Source: Mesorhizobium sp. AR10 (GTDB lineage Bacteria > Pseudomonadota > Alphaproteobacteria > Rhizobiales > Rhizobiaceae). Taken from it: a stretch of DNA of 64,000 nt. The stretch covers positions 2,582,001 through 2,646,000 of the forward strand of contig NZ_CP080524.1 in assembly GCF_024746795.1 (NCBI RefSeq), given 5' to 3'. The stretch's first letter is position 1; the number at the start of each line of letters is the position of its first letter. The position numbers and the translations under genes were made by a program. The notes below the pieces were generated by a model. It ran no database searches, was not told where the DNA came from, and saw only the letters and a program-made list of their open reading frames with translations. This document shows positions 43,485 through 52,828 of this stretch, in pieces.

Positions 43485-44288
43485 TCACGGCGCGAGGCAG
43501 TCCTCAGGCGGCTCGACGCCGGTCACGTTGGGCTCCGGGGCGCCGAAGATCGTCTCGAAGAAGGACAGCCGCGCGGGCATGATCCTCTCGACGCCGCGGA
43601 CGACTTCCGGGGGCAGGCGCTCGGGGTGCCTCAGGTAGGTGAAGGCGAAGAGCGCGGACTCGGCTAGGTCCTCGCCCACGGGCACCTCGGCCGCGTACGC
43701 GGTGATGAACGCCCCGTCTGCCGCCTGAGCCTGCCGCCATTCCGCGCTCTCTGCCCACTGGGCGTCCAGTGTGGCGTGCACCGACTCGTGGAACACCGTT
43801 TCCTCCAGATCGTGGGTGGCGATTCGCTTCTGGAGGTTGTCGGCGTACACGGCGAAGAAGTGCCCGAGGTGCTCGGCAAAGGCCGTGTGGTCGCCCGAAT
43901 GGACGACGACGTGCGACAGTCGCTGCCGCATGACGGCCGGGAGCCGCCCCAGCGGCCCCACGAGCAGGGCCGCCAGTTCCTCGGCGTCCTCTCGCGTGCC
44001 CACCGACGGGTGGACCCAGAGGCCGACTTGGCTTTGGTCGGCGAACGCCACCTCGAATGTGTAGACGTCCGACGCCATGAGCTCGTCGGTATCCAGGGCG
44101 CCCGCCATCTCCTGAGTGGTTTGCCCGAGGTCGCGCAGGCAGCCCGGTACCGCCGGGTCGCTGGCTATGATGAAGTCTATGTTGTTCGACACGACCGAGT
44201 TCTCAAACAGCGGCTCGGCCGCGGCCATGGCCATGCCTGCGAGCAGGCAGGAGGCAAGCGCACCGGCGGCAGCAACGCGTCTGGACAT
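43485..44288 (-). CDS. Secreted putative zinc metallopeptidase (HExxH + Glu)
   Basis: The 267-residue protein has a signal peptide (MSRRVAAAGALASCLLAGMAMAAAE), a middle domain, and the motif ETVFHESVHATLD with HESVH at residues 167-171. Glu210 in GEDLAESALFAF would be the third ligand, giving a gluzincin-type site. The catalytic domain is paralogous to the mutated protein at 41841. The family is not one I can name. Its very GC-rich codon use differs from the paralogue, so the two probably arrived separately or diverged long ago. Confidence 0.7.
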   Translation of the reverse strand: MSRRVAAAGALASCLLAGMAMAAAEPLFENSVVSNNIDFIIASDPAVPGCLRDLGQTTQEMAGALDTDELMASDVYTFEVAFADQSQVGLWVHPSVGTREDAEELAALLVGPLGRLPAVMRQRLSHVVVHSGDHTAFAEHLGHFFAVYADNLQKRIATHDLEETVFHESVHATLDAQWAESAEWRQAQAADGAFITAYAAEVPVGEDLAESALFAFTYLRHPERLPPEVVRGVERIMPARLSFFETIFGAPEPNVTGVEPPEDCLAP

Positions 44289-44344
44289 GGGCACCTTCTG
44301 AGTGGCTCGAGGTGGGGCGGGGCAAGTAGAGCACACAACCTTGG

Positions 44345-44460
44345 AGTTTGCACGATCTCTGCCGGCTTGCTATGCGGTCCTTTGAGCCGCGGGGCCTTGT
44401 GGCTAGACAGGTTGTCCGTCACGACGATGTCGCCGGGCGCGTGCCTTGGGCACCAGGACC
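44345..44460 (-). pseudogene. IS630-family transposase fragment
   Basis: On the minus strand APGDIVVTDNLSSHKAPRL matches the region around the second catalytic Asp of IS630-family DDE transposases (DNLxSHK). Only about 40 residues remain. Confidence 0.7.
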
Positions 44461-44591
44461 TGGTCGACATAACCCGGCCTGGCCATCCCGCTCGGATGTG
44501 TGGGGCGACGGGCCCAACTACCCGTCCGGGCACTGGGTCCAGGGTAGGTTCGGGGCGATCGGGCTGTCGGCGCTCGGCGCATCTCTGCACG

Positions 44592-44765
44592 CGCGTGAAC
44601 GTGTATTTATGGCAGGACGGTTTCCACCTGTTCTTTCCAATGCGGGGGAAACACCGCTGGCGGGTCATCGGAATTCTTCCCAAGCACATGCGGAATCGGG
44701 CCGACCTGACCTTTGAAGAGCTAGGGCCAGAGCTTCGTCAGGAAGCCGGCGGGACCTCGATTTGA
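44592..44765 (+). pseudogene. FAD-dependent monooxygenase fragment
   Basis: RVNVYLWQDGFHLFFPMRGKHRWRVIG and then ADLTFEELGPEL match the middle of phenol hydroxylase / FAD_binding_3 monooxygenases. The fragment ends at a TGA and lacks the FAD GxGxxG motif and the C-terminus. Confidence 0.65.
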
Positions 44766-45065
44766 AGCACTGCAGCTAGCCTCGATCGCGGTGGGGATCA
44801 AGGGACCGATTCCCGCACTGTCATCAGGCGGCGAGCGACGTCGTCGGCCTGGCTCACGCCGTGATCTAGTCATACGACTGGCGTCACGCTGGGTCGTGAG
44901 CTGAATGGCTGCTTTTGCCAACTGGATGCTCGAAAGCTGCCGATCTGCTTACGGCCCATTTCGGTCTTTCAATGGATAACGCTATGGCGCAAAGCAGCCG
45001 TCCGCAGTGGCGCCAAGCGTGCTTTGACAACGGCATCCTCCTACGAGATAAGAGGCCAGCAAAGA
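44766..45065. other. Gap upstream of yhaO-like gene
   Basis: These 300 bases contain the presumed promoter of the YhaO/YhaN pair. I see nothing else supportable. Confidence 0.35.
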
Positions 45066-46325
45066 ATGGCTTTTCGATTTATCCACACGGCCGATATCCA
45101 TCTCGACTCGCCGCTTCGTTCGCTGGCGCTGCGAAATTCCGATCTTGCCGAATTGGTCGGAGACGCCAGTCGCAAAACGTTTGTCTCAATAGTCGATCTC
45201 TGCCTAGAGGAGCGCGTTGATGCGCTTCTCATCGCTGGCGATCTTTTTGATGGCGATCAGACGTCGATGAAAACGGCGCGGTTCCTGGCGTCGCAGATGA
45301 CCCGTCTGCACCAGGCCGGCATTAGGGTCTTTAAGATCCGCGGAAATCATGACGCCCTTTCGCGGATATCGAAACAACTCGTGTTCCCCGAGACGGTCAC
45401 GATATTCGGTGGCCGTCCCCAGTCCGTGCTGCAAACTGCCGGCGGCCTGGACGTCATGTTCCATGGTTTGAGCTTCGCGAACCCCAAGGCGCCGGACAGC
45501 TTGCTGCCCAAATATCCGGCGGCCCGCGAGGGGGCGATCAATGTAGGGATCATGCACACTAGCTTGGCCGGGTCGCCCGGCCACGACGTCTACGCCCCTT
45601 GCAACGTCGCCGACTTGCACGGCCATGGTTTTGACTATTGGGCGCTCGGGCACATCCATGCTCGCAAAGTTCATCCTGGGGCGAGCACGGTGGTGATGCC
45701 GGGAATTCCGCAGGGCAGGGACATCAACGAGGCCGGCGAAAAATCCGTCACCCTTGTGACGATACGAGATGACCATTCCGTCGAGATCCAGGAAAGGCTG
45801 ACCAGCGTCGCGCAATTCGAGCGGGTGAGCGTCGACCTGACCGGAACGGTGGAATGGCCCGAAGTCGTCGGACGAGTGCGATCCGCGCTGGAAGCCCTCC
45901 GGGCTTCTGTGAAATCCCGTTATGCCGTGGCCCGTCTCGGTCTGACCGGGACTTCGCCTTTGTCGTGGGCGCTGATCCGCGACAAGGACCTGCTGCTGGC
46001 CGAGGCCGAGCAGGCTGCGGAACAGGTGGGTGACACATGGGTGGAGAAGCTCGAGATCGACCTCGTCCCAGCCAAAACGGAAACAACCGAAGGTATTGCC
46101 GATCCGATTTTCGAACTCGCTCAATCCATGCGCGCCGATGCCCGCTCGGCAGCGTTTCGCGCGGAAGCGAGGGCATTCGTCCAAAAGATGATCGCGGACC
46201 TTCCGGCCGAAGGACGCGACTTCGCCGGCAAGGATGAGGCCGGGCTGGAACTGTTCCTCGACCGGGTGCTTGCCAGTGGCGCCGACCTGGTCACGGCCCG
46301 CCTCAAGGTCGGTGGATCACCATGA
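45066..46325 (+). CDS. SbcD/YhaO-like metallophosphoesterase nuclease
   Basis: The 419-residue protein has the full calcineurin-like phosphoesterase motif set: HTADIHLDSPL (D-x-H), AGDLFDGD (GDxxD), IRGNHDAL (GNHD), GIMHTSLAG and ALGHIHARK (GHxH). These bind two Mn2+ ions in Mre11/SbcD nucleases. A C-terminal capping domain of about 150 residues follows. The ATG at 45066 sits shortly after an AGAGG sequence. The stop overlaps the start of the ATPase partner (ATGA, 46322-46325), so the two should form one complex. Confidence 0.92.
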   Translation: MAFRFIHTADIHLDSPLRSLALRNSDLAELVGDASRKTFVSIVDLCLEERVDALLIAGDLFDGDQTSMKTARFLASQMTRLHQAGIRVFKIRGNHDALSRISKQLVFPETVTIFGGRPQSVLQTAGGLDVMFHGLSFANPKAPDSLLPKYPAAREGAINVGIMHTSLAGSPGHDVYAPCNVADLHGHGFDYWALGHIHARKVHPGASTVVMPGIPQGRDINEAGEKSVTLVTIRDDHSVEIQERLTSVAQFERVSVDLTGTVEWPEVVGRVRSALEALRASVKSRYAVARLGLTGTSPLSWALIRDKDLLLAEAEQAAEQVGDTWVEKLEIDLVPAKTETTEGIADPIFELAQSMRADARSAAFRAEARAFVQKMIADLPAEGRDFAGKDEAGLELFLDRVLASGADLVTARLKVGGSP

Positions 46326-49300
46326 GGCTGCGGCGCCTTGACCTCATCCGTTATGGCAAGTTCACCGACAGGGTGATCGACTTCGGACCAAAGCCAGCGT
46401 CGGGGCCAGATCTGCATATCGTGTTCGGGCTGAACGAGGCCGGCAAGTCGACGGCCCTTGCAGCCTATCTGGACCTGCTGTTCGGCATCGAGGAACGCAG
46501 CCGCTACAATTTCCTGCACGAGTACAGCGCAATGCGCATCGGCGGGGTGCTTGAATTCGCCGGCGCGGAGCATGCGTTCACGCGCACGAAACAGCGTAGC
46601 AATTCGCTGCTGGACGCGATGGGCCAGCCGGTAAGCGAAATGGCGATGACGGCACATCTCGCGGGGCTGTCCCGGGATGCATACGAGACCATGTTCTCCC
46701 TGAACGACGAGACGCTGGAAGCGGGCGGAAAATCGATCCTAGAGTCCCGCGGTGACTTGGGAAAATTACTTTTCACGGCGAGCGCCGGCCTTGGGCATGC
46801 AAGTGACACCTTGAGCTCGCTCGAGACCGAAGCCGACGGGCTCTACCGGAAGCAGGCGCACGGAACCGAACTAGCGCTGCTCAAGAAGCGTCTTGCCGAA
46901 CTCAAGTCGCGCAGGGATGAGATCGACACGTTGGCGTCGACGTATGAGAGCCTCGAAGCCGAACGCTTTGACGCGGCGGAAAAATACGCCCGCACCATCA
47001 CCGAACGATCGGTGCTGTCGGCGCGGCTCGATGCCGTTGCCAGGTATCTCCGCGCGGGCCCGATCCTTGCGGATATCCGGCGCAAGGCAGCCCGGCTGGC
47101 CGACCTGCCGGAGATCCCATCACCGCCACGGACCTGGACAGGCAGCGTCGCCGAATTGATCGATGACGACGCTAGCCTGCGAACGCGGTTGTCCGCAAAC
47201 ACCGACGAGGCCGAGCGCCTTACAACGAGAATCGCCTCGGTCGCCATGGACGAGGTAGTCCTTGCGATCTCCGAGCGCATTCGAGCCCTGGGGGAAGGAA
47301 AGGTGCGCTATGTCTCGGCAGGCTTGGACCTGCCCAATCGCGGGATCGAGTTGCAAATCCTCAACAATGCCGTCGCGAACTGCCTCGCCGCGCTGGGACG
47401 GTCTTCAGAACAAGATCCTGCTGCGCTGCTTCTGCCTGCTGCCACCGTTGGAGTTGTTCGCGCTATGCTCGAGCAGCGATCTGGAATCGCGACCGGTGTA
47501 CGCGTCGCCCGCGACGAAGCCGCGGCGGCCCTGGATGCGCTTCGGACCGCACGAGAGCGGGTGGGCGAAGAAAGAGCCGTGCCCGAGCCTGCTAGGGCAA
47601 AGCTAACCTCGTCTTTGTCGAAAGTGAGGGGCAGCGACCACCTCAGGGAGATCAGGGCCGCCCGCGAGGGGGAGGACGCCGGCGCAATTCGGTGGGAGGC
47701 AGCACTCCGGCGCTTGCACCCATGGTCTGGAGATGCGCGGACGCTGGCCCGCATCTCCGTTCCGAATGCCAGGCAGATTGGCGCGTGGAAAACACTGGCG
47801 GCAGAGCTCGGCAGAAGCAGTGCTGTACTTTCCGGGCGCCTTTCCGAACATGAGGGCAATCGGGCGGTGCTCTCGGCGCGGCTCGGTGCACTTCGTGCCT
47901 CGGTCGACGTGGCCGACGATGAAGCGGCGGCTGCCGTCCGGCGTGCCCGGGACGAGGCCTGGGAAAGGCATAGAGGTAAGCTTAGCGGCGAAACTGCGGA
48001 TGATTTCGCCGGCGCGTTGGCGCGCGACGACAGTGTCGGCGCAGGCCGATTGGCTAGCGCTTCGGAGCTTGCCGAGATTCGGACGACAACGCGCAACCTC
48101 GCTGGGGCTGCGGCCGACATCTCGCGCATGCGCGAGCAACTTGCACAGATCGACACAGACGTGGACACCGCTTTGTCGGAAATGCGCGCGGGAGCAAAAG
48201 ATCTGCTTGGAGATTGCCTGGAACAATCGCCTGAGCGCCTGATCGAACGGATCGAGGACCATATCGCTGCCCGCACCGATGCGCTCGATGCCTGGGAGGA
48301 AATCGAGCTTGCTCGCAAAAAGGCTGGGCGGGCGACCGATGAGGGGGAGAGGATACGCGTTGAGTTGAGCGGGGCACTGGAGAGCGTCGGCATAGGCTCA
48401 AACCCCAACGACAGCCTGGAGACGATCGCGGCCATCGCAGAGACGTTCCTTGATCGACAGCGCAAGGTGGACGCTGAACATGCCGAGGCGCTCAGGACAG
48501 TGAGCGCCAAGGAAGAGGATTTGGCTGCCAGACGACGCGCTGTGGGAGTGACCGAGCGACGTGAGGAAGAATGGCTGGCTAGCATTGCCGAAGCGCTTGA
48601 GGGCACCTGGCTCGAGAGCGGGCTTTCCGCGTCGGGTGTCGGCACTGTCCTTGACCAGCTAGCCGAATTGTCCAAAAGCCTGCAGGAGCGGGAGGCCTTG
48701 CAGCTCCGCATCGAGAAGATGAAGGCGGACAGGGACAACTTCGTCTTCGAGGTTACCGCCGTTGCAGCCGAAGCGGACGAGCAGGGGCACGACGAAGAAC
48801 CGGAGCAGGTGGCGATCCGGCTTGCGGAGCGCCTGGAGCGCGCCGAGCGCACGCGCGAAACCAAGGCAAGCCTCGTGAGCGACCTGAAGCGCTTGCAGGA
48901 CGCGCGAGACATTATCGAAACTGAAATTTCGGCACATGAGCGTCGCAAGAACGAGGTTCTGAACGTCTTTGGCGTCACAACATTGGCCCAAGTCATGGAA
49001 CGCGACGAGCTGCTGCGAGACAGGGATCGCCTACGCGCTGGCGTGACCGAGCTCGAAGAACAGTTGTTGGTCGAGCTCGCCGTGGAAGAGTTCGAGCAGG
49101 CATGTGCGATATTGGATTCTCTCGATTTGAACAGCCTCGCAATCGAGACCGCTGAAGGCGACCAACGCCTGCGGGATCTTGACGAACCGATAAAGCATCA
49201 GCTTATCAGGCAGACGCGCGCAGCCGATAAACTGGACGCCATTGGTGGCGACAACGCCGTTGCCCGTATAGATGCCGAGCGGCGCACAGTCCTTTTGGAA

Positions 49301-49792
49301 ATCGAGGAGAAGGCAGTCCGCTACATCGAGCTGAAATTGGGAATAATGTCCGCTGGAAATGCTCTGCGCATATATCGCGAGCGTCATCGATCCGGAATGA
49401 TGGCGCGGGCATCTGACGCCTTCACCCTCATCACGCGCGGCCAGTACTCCGGTCTGACAACCCAACCTGTGAAAGGTGGCGAAGTTCTCATCGCATTGCA
49501 GCGCGACGGGCAATCTAAGGTCGCCGACGCGCTTTCAAAGGGTGCGCGTTTCCAGCTGTACCTGGCCCTGAGACTCGCCGGATACTATGAATTCGCGCAA
49601 TTTCGACCATCAGTGCCATTTATGGCCGATGACATAATGGAAACCTTCGACCACGTCCGGTCTGAGGAGGTTTTCAGGCTGTTTGGCGAGATGGCTGGTG
49701 CCGGTCAGGTGATATACCTCACGCATCACCAGCACCTATGCGAGATCGCCAAGAATGTTGTGCCCGGCGTAGCGATTCATAATCTCGGATAG
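46322..49792 (+). CDS. YhaN/SbcC-like SMC-type ATPase
   Basis: The 1156-residue protein has an N-terminal Walker A GLNEAGKST (residues 36-44), a long coiled-coil region rich in Glu, Arg, Ala and Leu (residues about 180-1000), and a C-terminal ATPase half with LSKGARFQLYLALRLAG (signature), FMADDIMETFD (Walker B) and YLTHHQHL (H-loop). This is the Rad50/SbcC architecture. Together with the upstream phosphoesterase it should process DNA ends, in repair or against foreign DNA. YhaN proteins lack the obvious zinc hook CxxC; I see none here. Confidence 0.92.
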   Translation: MRLRRLDLIRYGKFTDRVIDFGPKPASGPDLHIVFGLNEAGKSTALAAYLDLLFGIEERSRYNFLHEYSAMRIGGVLEFAGAEHAFTRTKQRSNSLLDAMGQPVSEMAMTAHLAGLSRDAYETMFSLNDETLEAGGKSILESRGDLGKLLFTASAGLGHASDTLSSLETEADGLYRKQAHGTELALLKKRLAELKSRRDEIDTLASTYESLEAERFDAAEKYARTITERSVLSARLDAVARYLRAGPILADIRRKAARLADLPEIPSPPRTWTGSVAELIDDDASLRTRLSANTDEAERLTTRIASVAMDEVVLAISERIRALGEGKVRYVSAGLDLPNRGIELQILNNAVANCLAALGRSSEQDPAALLLPAATVGVVRAMLEQRSGIATGVRVARDEAAAALDALRTARERVGEERAVPEPARAKLTSSLSKVRGSDHLREIRAAREGEDAGAIRWEAALRRLHPWSGDARTLARISVPNARQIGAWKTLAAELGRSSAVLSGRLSEHEGNRAVLSARLGALRASVDVADDEAAAAVRRARDEAWERHRGKLSGETADDFAGALARDDSVGAGRLASASELAEIRTTTRNLAGAAADISRMREQLAQIDTDVDTALSEMRAGAKDLLGDCLEQSPERLIERIEDHIAARTDALDAWEEIELARKKAGRATDEGERIRVELSGALESVGIGSNPNDSLETIAAIAETFLDRQRKVDAEHAEALRTVSAKEEDLAARRRAVGVTERREEEWLASIAEALEGTWLESGLSASGVGTVLDQLAELSKSLQEREALQLRIEKMKADRDNFVFEVTAVAAEADEQGHDEEPEQVAIRLAERLERAERTRETKASLVSDLKRLQDARDIIETEISAHERRKNEVLNVFGVTTLAQVMERDELLRDRDRLRAGVTELEEQLLVELAVEEFEQACAILDSLDLNSLAIETAEGDQRLRDLDEPIKHQLIRQTRAADKLDAIGGDNAVARIDAERRTVLLEIEEKAVRYIELKLGIMSAGNALRIYRERHRSGMMARASDAFTLITRGQYSGLTTQPVKGGEVLIALQRDGQSKVADALSKGARFQLYLALRLAGYYEFAQFRPSVPFMADDIMETFDHVRSEEVFRLFGEMAGAGQVIYLTHHQHLCEIAKNVVPGVAIHNLG

Positions 49793-49978
49793 CTGCTGAC
49801 CGCTACGTAGGATTCAACTCTCAGCATTGAAGGCCATAGGCCAGACCTCCGAGCTTATCTGGGCGGAATGCAAACTCGTGTATTCCCATTGCCCGAAATC
49901 TATATCCTAAATATACCCGTTCATGTCTCGCTATAAAGAAAATGTAAATTACAACTTATATGAGAGCGAGCATAAATC

Positions 49979-50410
49979 ATGAATAATACTTCTGGATACC
50001 CCAATGCCAACAACGAGATTGCGAAGTTCATAGATCGCCGCATCGATCAGCTCAAGGGGCGGAAAAGCCAGAAAGACGTAGCCGTCGAAGCTGGGTTCAT
50101 CAACACTAATATTCTCTCGATGATAAAGACGGGCGCGACGAAAGTTCCGTTTGACCGCGTACCCGGACTCGCGAAAGCGCTGGAGTGCGACCCTGCGAGA
50201 CTCTTCCTCCTGGCGCTGGAGCAATACTTTGAGAGCAGCGCGTTGGTGGCAATCAAGCAGATCTTCGGAACTGTCGTGAGCGAGAACGAGGTGTCTTGGA
50301 TCGAGGCGCTTCGCAAAGCGTCTGACAATACTGATCCACCCCTAACCGCGAAGCGGGCAAAGATCCTGCGCGCGATTTTCGGGAAGATCGGACCATACCC
50401 GGGTCAATGA
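49979..50410 (+). CDS. XRE-like helix-turn-helix protein
   Basis: The 143-residue protein has an N-terminal helix-turn-helix (SQKDVAVEAGFINTNILSMIKTGATKVPFDRVPGLAKAL, residues about 29-67) and a C-terminal helical tail. This type often acts as a phage or plasmid regulator. The upstream flank is AT-rich, unlike the backbone. Targets unknown. Confidence 0.75.
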   Translation: MNNTSGYPNANNEIAKFIDRRIDQLKGRKSQKDVAVEAGFINTNILSMIKTGATKVPFDRVPGLAKALECDPARLFLLALEQYFESSALVAIKQIFGTVVSENEVSWIEALRKASDNTDPPLTAKRAKILRAIFGKIGPYPGQ

Positions 50411-51796
50411 CATCGCGGGAGGTCGATCTCCTTTCGATAGCCAAAGTAGCAGCCGATGGTCGCTCCCATTGTGGGCGGATGTATCTGACGGGGAGAGAAC
50501 GTTCATCTCGTTAGCACTATCGGGTGCTTTACAGCCGTGGCGCCAATGATCGCAGGTGCCACGGAGAGGCTCGTGCGACGTGTGCCTCGGTTTCCAGGAA
50601 CCAAACGACTTTATTCGCTTGAGGGGATGCCCCATAGCGAAGTCTTAGGGTTGATTTGGTCAGCGGTGGGGATGCCTCCTGTTGCGGCAGACAAAATTTC
50701 GACAATGCTCCACTTTCAGTGGGAGGCCAGTCCGGGAGATCGGGCGCGAAACCCCTGGGCGATGATCGTTGAGGTCCGGTCTCTTTTTTAGGAGACGGTT
50801 CTGAGGGAGCGGGAGGTTGACAATGTCAACTTGGCGACCCGAAATCGACCGTTCGGGGCATAACTCTGTCAACCAGAATGTGATGCGTACTGTATAGCGG
50901 TAAGAGCGCGCTTGACGCTAAGTTTACACTAAGTTGACAACCAGACCCCGAAAACCACTTTTTGAGCTTTTGGTTGACAAACGCAACCTGAAACAGCTTC
51001 CAAGCCTCGAGCACTAAACAGACAGGGAAGCTCACCAGACACCGACAACACCGTCAGCGCAGCGATTGAGCGTGATACATCACGGAAGCTATCTGGCAAG
51101 CACCCCTGGTCGAACAGACATGCGACCGGCAACAGCTTGACCAGTATCGGATTAATAGCACCGGCGTAGAGAGCGAATTAGCTAAAGAGCTAGGGAGACG
51201 CACGCAGAGACCACGAAGCGGCCGAGACGTAGGTCGTAGAGAGGCTGAGTGCAGAGGTGTGGCGTGATGGTGAGTTGAGGTTCTAGGCTTTTCGCTTTCA
51301 ATGGTCGTGTGTTTTGCGGCCTCTCTTCTCTGAGAGACCGCAGAGAGAAATCCAACTATCCGATGTCTTGCTATTGGCGATTTTGGAAGAGGCCTATTTT
51401 CTCGCCTGTGTCGCGCCAGAGGTAGGCTTCAAGCGCACACGGGGGTGGCCTGTCTCTGACTGGCTCGCATCCAGTGTCTCAATCTTGCGGACATATTGAG
51501 AAGTCGGGTCCAAGCCGATTGGTATCGCCTGGTAGTGCTGTGCACTCTGCTCGAATGTTTGTCTCGTCGATCGGTCCTTCCCCTCTGGTCAAGGCCGGAA
51601 CGCTCGCCAGATCGATAAAGCACGGATCGCTGACGCGTTCTTCGAATTCCCAAGCGAATGCGCCTGGTGCGCGCCCTACGCCCAAGGAGCATCTCTCTGC
51701 GCTGAGAGATCCGGTAAGGATCCGAGGGTGCGATCCGTTTTATCTTGCTTATGCTTATGTGATGGTGTAAGAGTAAGAAATCAAAGGGAGACGGCC
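50411..51796. other. 1.4-kb non-coding or control region of a mobile element
   Basis: No open frame here is convincing; the longest (50537-50791 plus, 51429-51803 minus) lack ribosome binding sites and recognisable domains. The stretch holds a cluster of GTTGAC/GTCAAC motifs, listed separately, and may be a replication, transfer or regulatory region. Confidence 0.4.
50816..50980. promoter_or_regulatory. Cluster of GTTGAC / GTCAAC motifs
   Basis: A perfect palindrome GTTGAC-AAT-GTCAAC lies at 50816-50830. Further copies of GTCAAC or GTTGAC occur near 50868, 50934 and 50973. Four sites in 165 bases suggest a regulator-binding or iteron-like array. Confidence 0.45.
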
Positions 51797-52291
51797 GTGG
51801 CACTCACCAACGCTGAACATCAACGGCTCTACCGCGAGCGCAAAAAGCAGAGACAGAAAGCCGCAGCGGAAGCCACGGCGGATTATCTGAAGCTGCCTTT
51901 CAATGAATATCTTGCAACGGCTGATTGGAGCGTCGGTCAACAATGCCTGGACGAAGTTGGGATAATGCCGCCCACCTTTGACGCCGATGAAGATCCACAG
52001 TGGCGAGACGATTGGAATGAGCACGGTGCCATGGATTATCGTCGGTCCATCGGCCGTGCCGAGCGAATGGTCGGCGCTTTCCTCGACGCCGCACAGGACC
52101 TCGCCAGGATCATCAATCAATACAAGCTGGAACAAATCGACCAGGCGATTTCAGAATTAGGGGACCTCGACATCAGCGACCGTGATCGCCGAAGCGAGGC
52201 ATTCGAAGAGGCTGCCCGCCTACATAATATCCGCGACCGCCTCGACAAGACCATTCGATGGACGCTGCGGGAATACCAGATCAAAGACTAG
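51797..52291 (+). CDS. Hypothetical protein of mobile-element type
   Basis: The 164-residue protein starts at a GTG at 51797, seven bases after AAAGGGAG. It opens MALTNAEHQRLYRERKKQRQ, a basic stretch seen at the start of many phage and plasmid proteins. An acidic middle (DADEDPQWRDDWNEHG) and a helical C-terminus follow. Function unknown. Confidence 0.65.
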   Translation: MALTNAEHQRLYRERKKQRQKAAAEATADYLKLPFNEYLATADWSVGQQCLDEVGIMPPTFDADEDPQWRDDWNEHGAMDYRRSIGRAERMVGAFLDAAQDLARIINQYKLEQIDQAISELGDLDISDRDRRSEAFEEAARLHNIRDRLDKTIRWTLREYQIKD

Positions 52292-52382
52292 GGGTCTTTG
52301 GGAATACCCAACCGGGCGGCGTTGATTGGACGTCGAGCCGCCCGGCAGGGCCGACATTGTCAAACCATAAGGAGATCGACAA

Positions 52383-52568
52383 ATGCCGCTTCATAATACC
52401 ACTGTGCCAGCCTCGCTGGCAAACGTCGAAAGGCCCGTCGCTGAAACGCCTCGGTTAAAGAACCGCATCGAGGCAATGACCCGTCTGGACCTCCAGATTC
52501 GCGTCGTGTTCTTGGAAGGGCTTTTCGAAGGCGCAACAGGACATCGTCCACCAGCCTCACCAGTTTAG
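52383..52568 (+). CDS. Small hypothetical protein (61 aa)
   Basis: A strong ribosome binding site (AAGGAG) precedes the ATG. The protein has one probable helix (LKNRIEAMTRLDLQIRVVFLEGLFEGA). It has no recognisable domain. Confidence 0.5.
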   Translation: MPLHNTTVPASLANVERPVAETPRLKNRIEAMTRLDLQIRVVFLEGLFEGATGHRPPASPV

Positions 52569-52828
52569 GCGGTCAACAAATTCAGGGTTGGAACGCAGGA
52601 GCAATAAACTGCTCGCCGGTGGATCTCTGCCCTGACGACCGACATCTCCAACCAGCAATATCTCCAGTCAGTGTGGAAGCACTTCGCCTTGCGATGAGTT
52701 CAAGGCGGTGGATCATTTCCGCACGTCTTTCGCAACAATCTTCGCCGACCTCCGCGGAAGCCGCGGAGATTCCGCTATGTCGTAATTGTAAGACCGCGTC
52801 CTCCCCAAAAATGTAAGGAACCAAGCCT

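Noticed and set aside
43776..44765. A 329-codon plus-strand frame ending in the monooxygenase fragment
   Set aside because: Its first two thirds are antisense to the secreted metallopeptidase; only the last 57 codons resemble a monooxygenase.
47308..48996. A 562-codon minus-strand frame inside the YhaN-like gene
   Set aside because: It is Ser/Arg/Ala-rich shadow sequence opposite the coiled coil.
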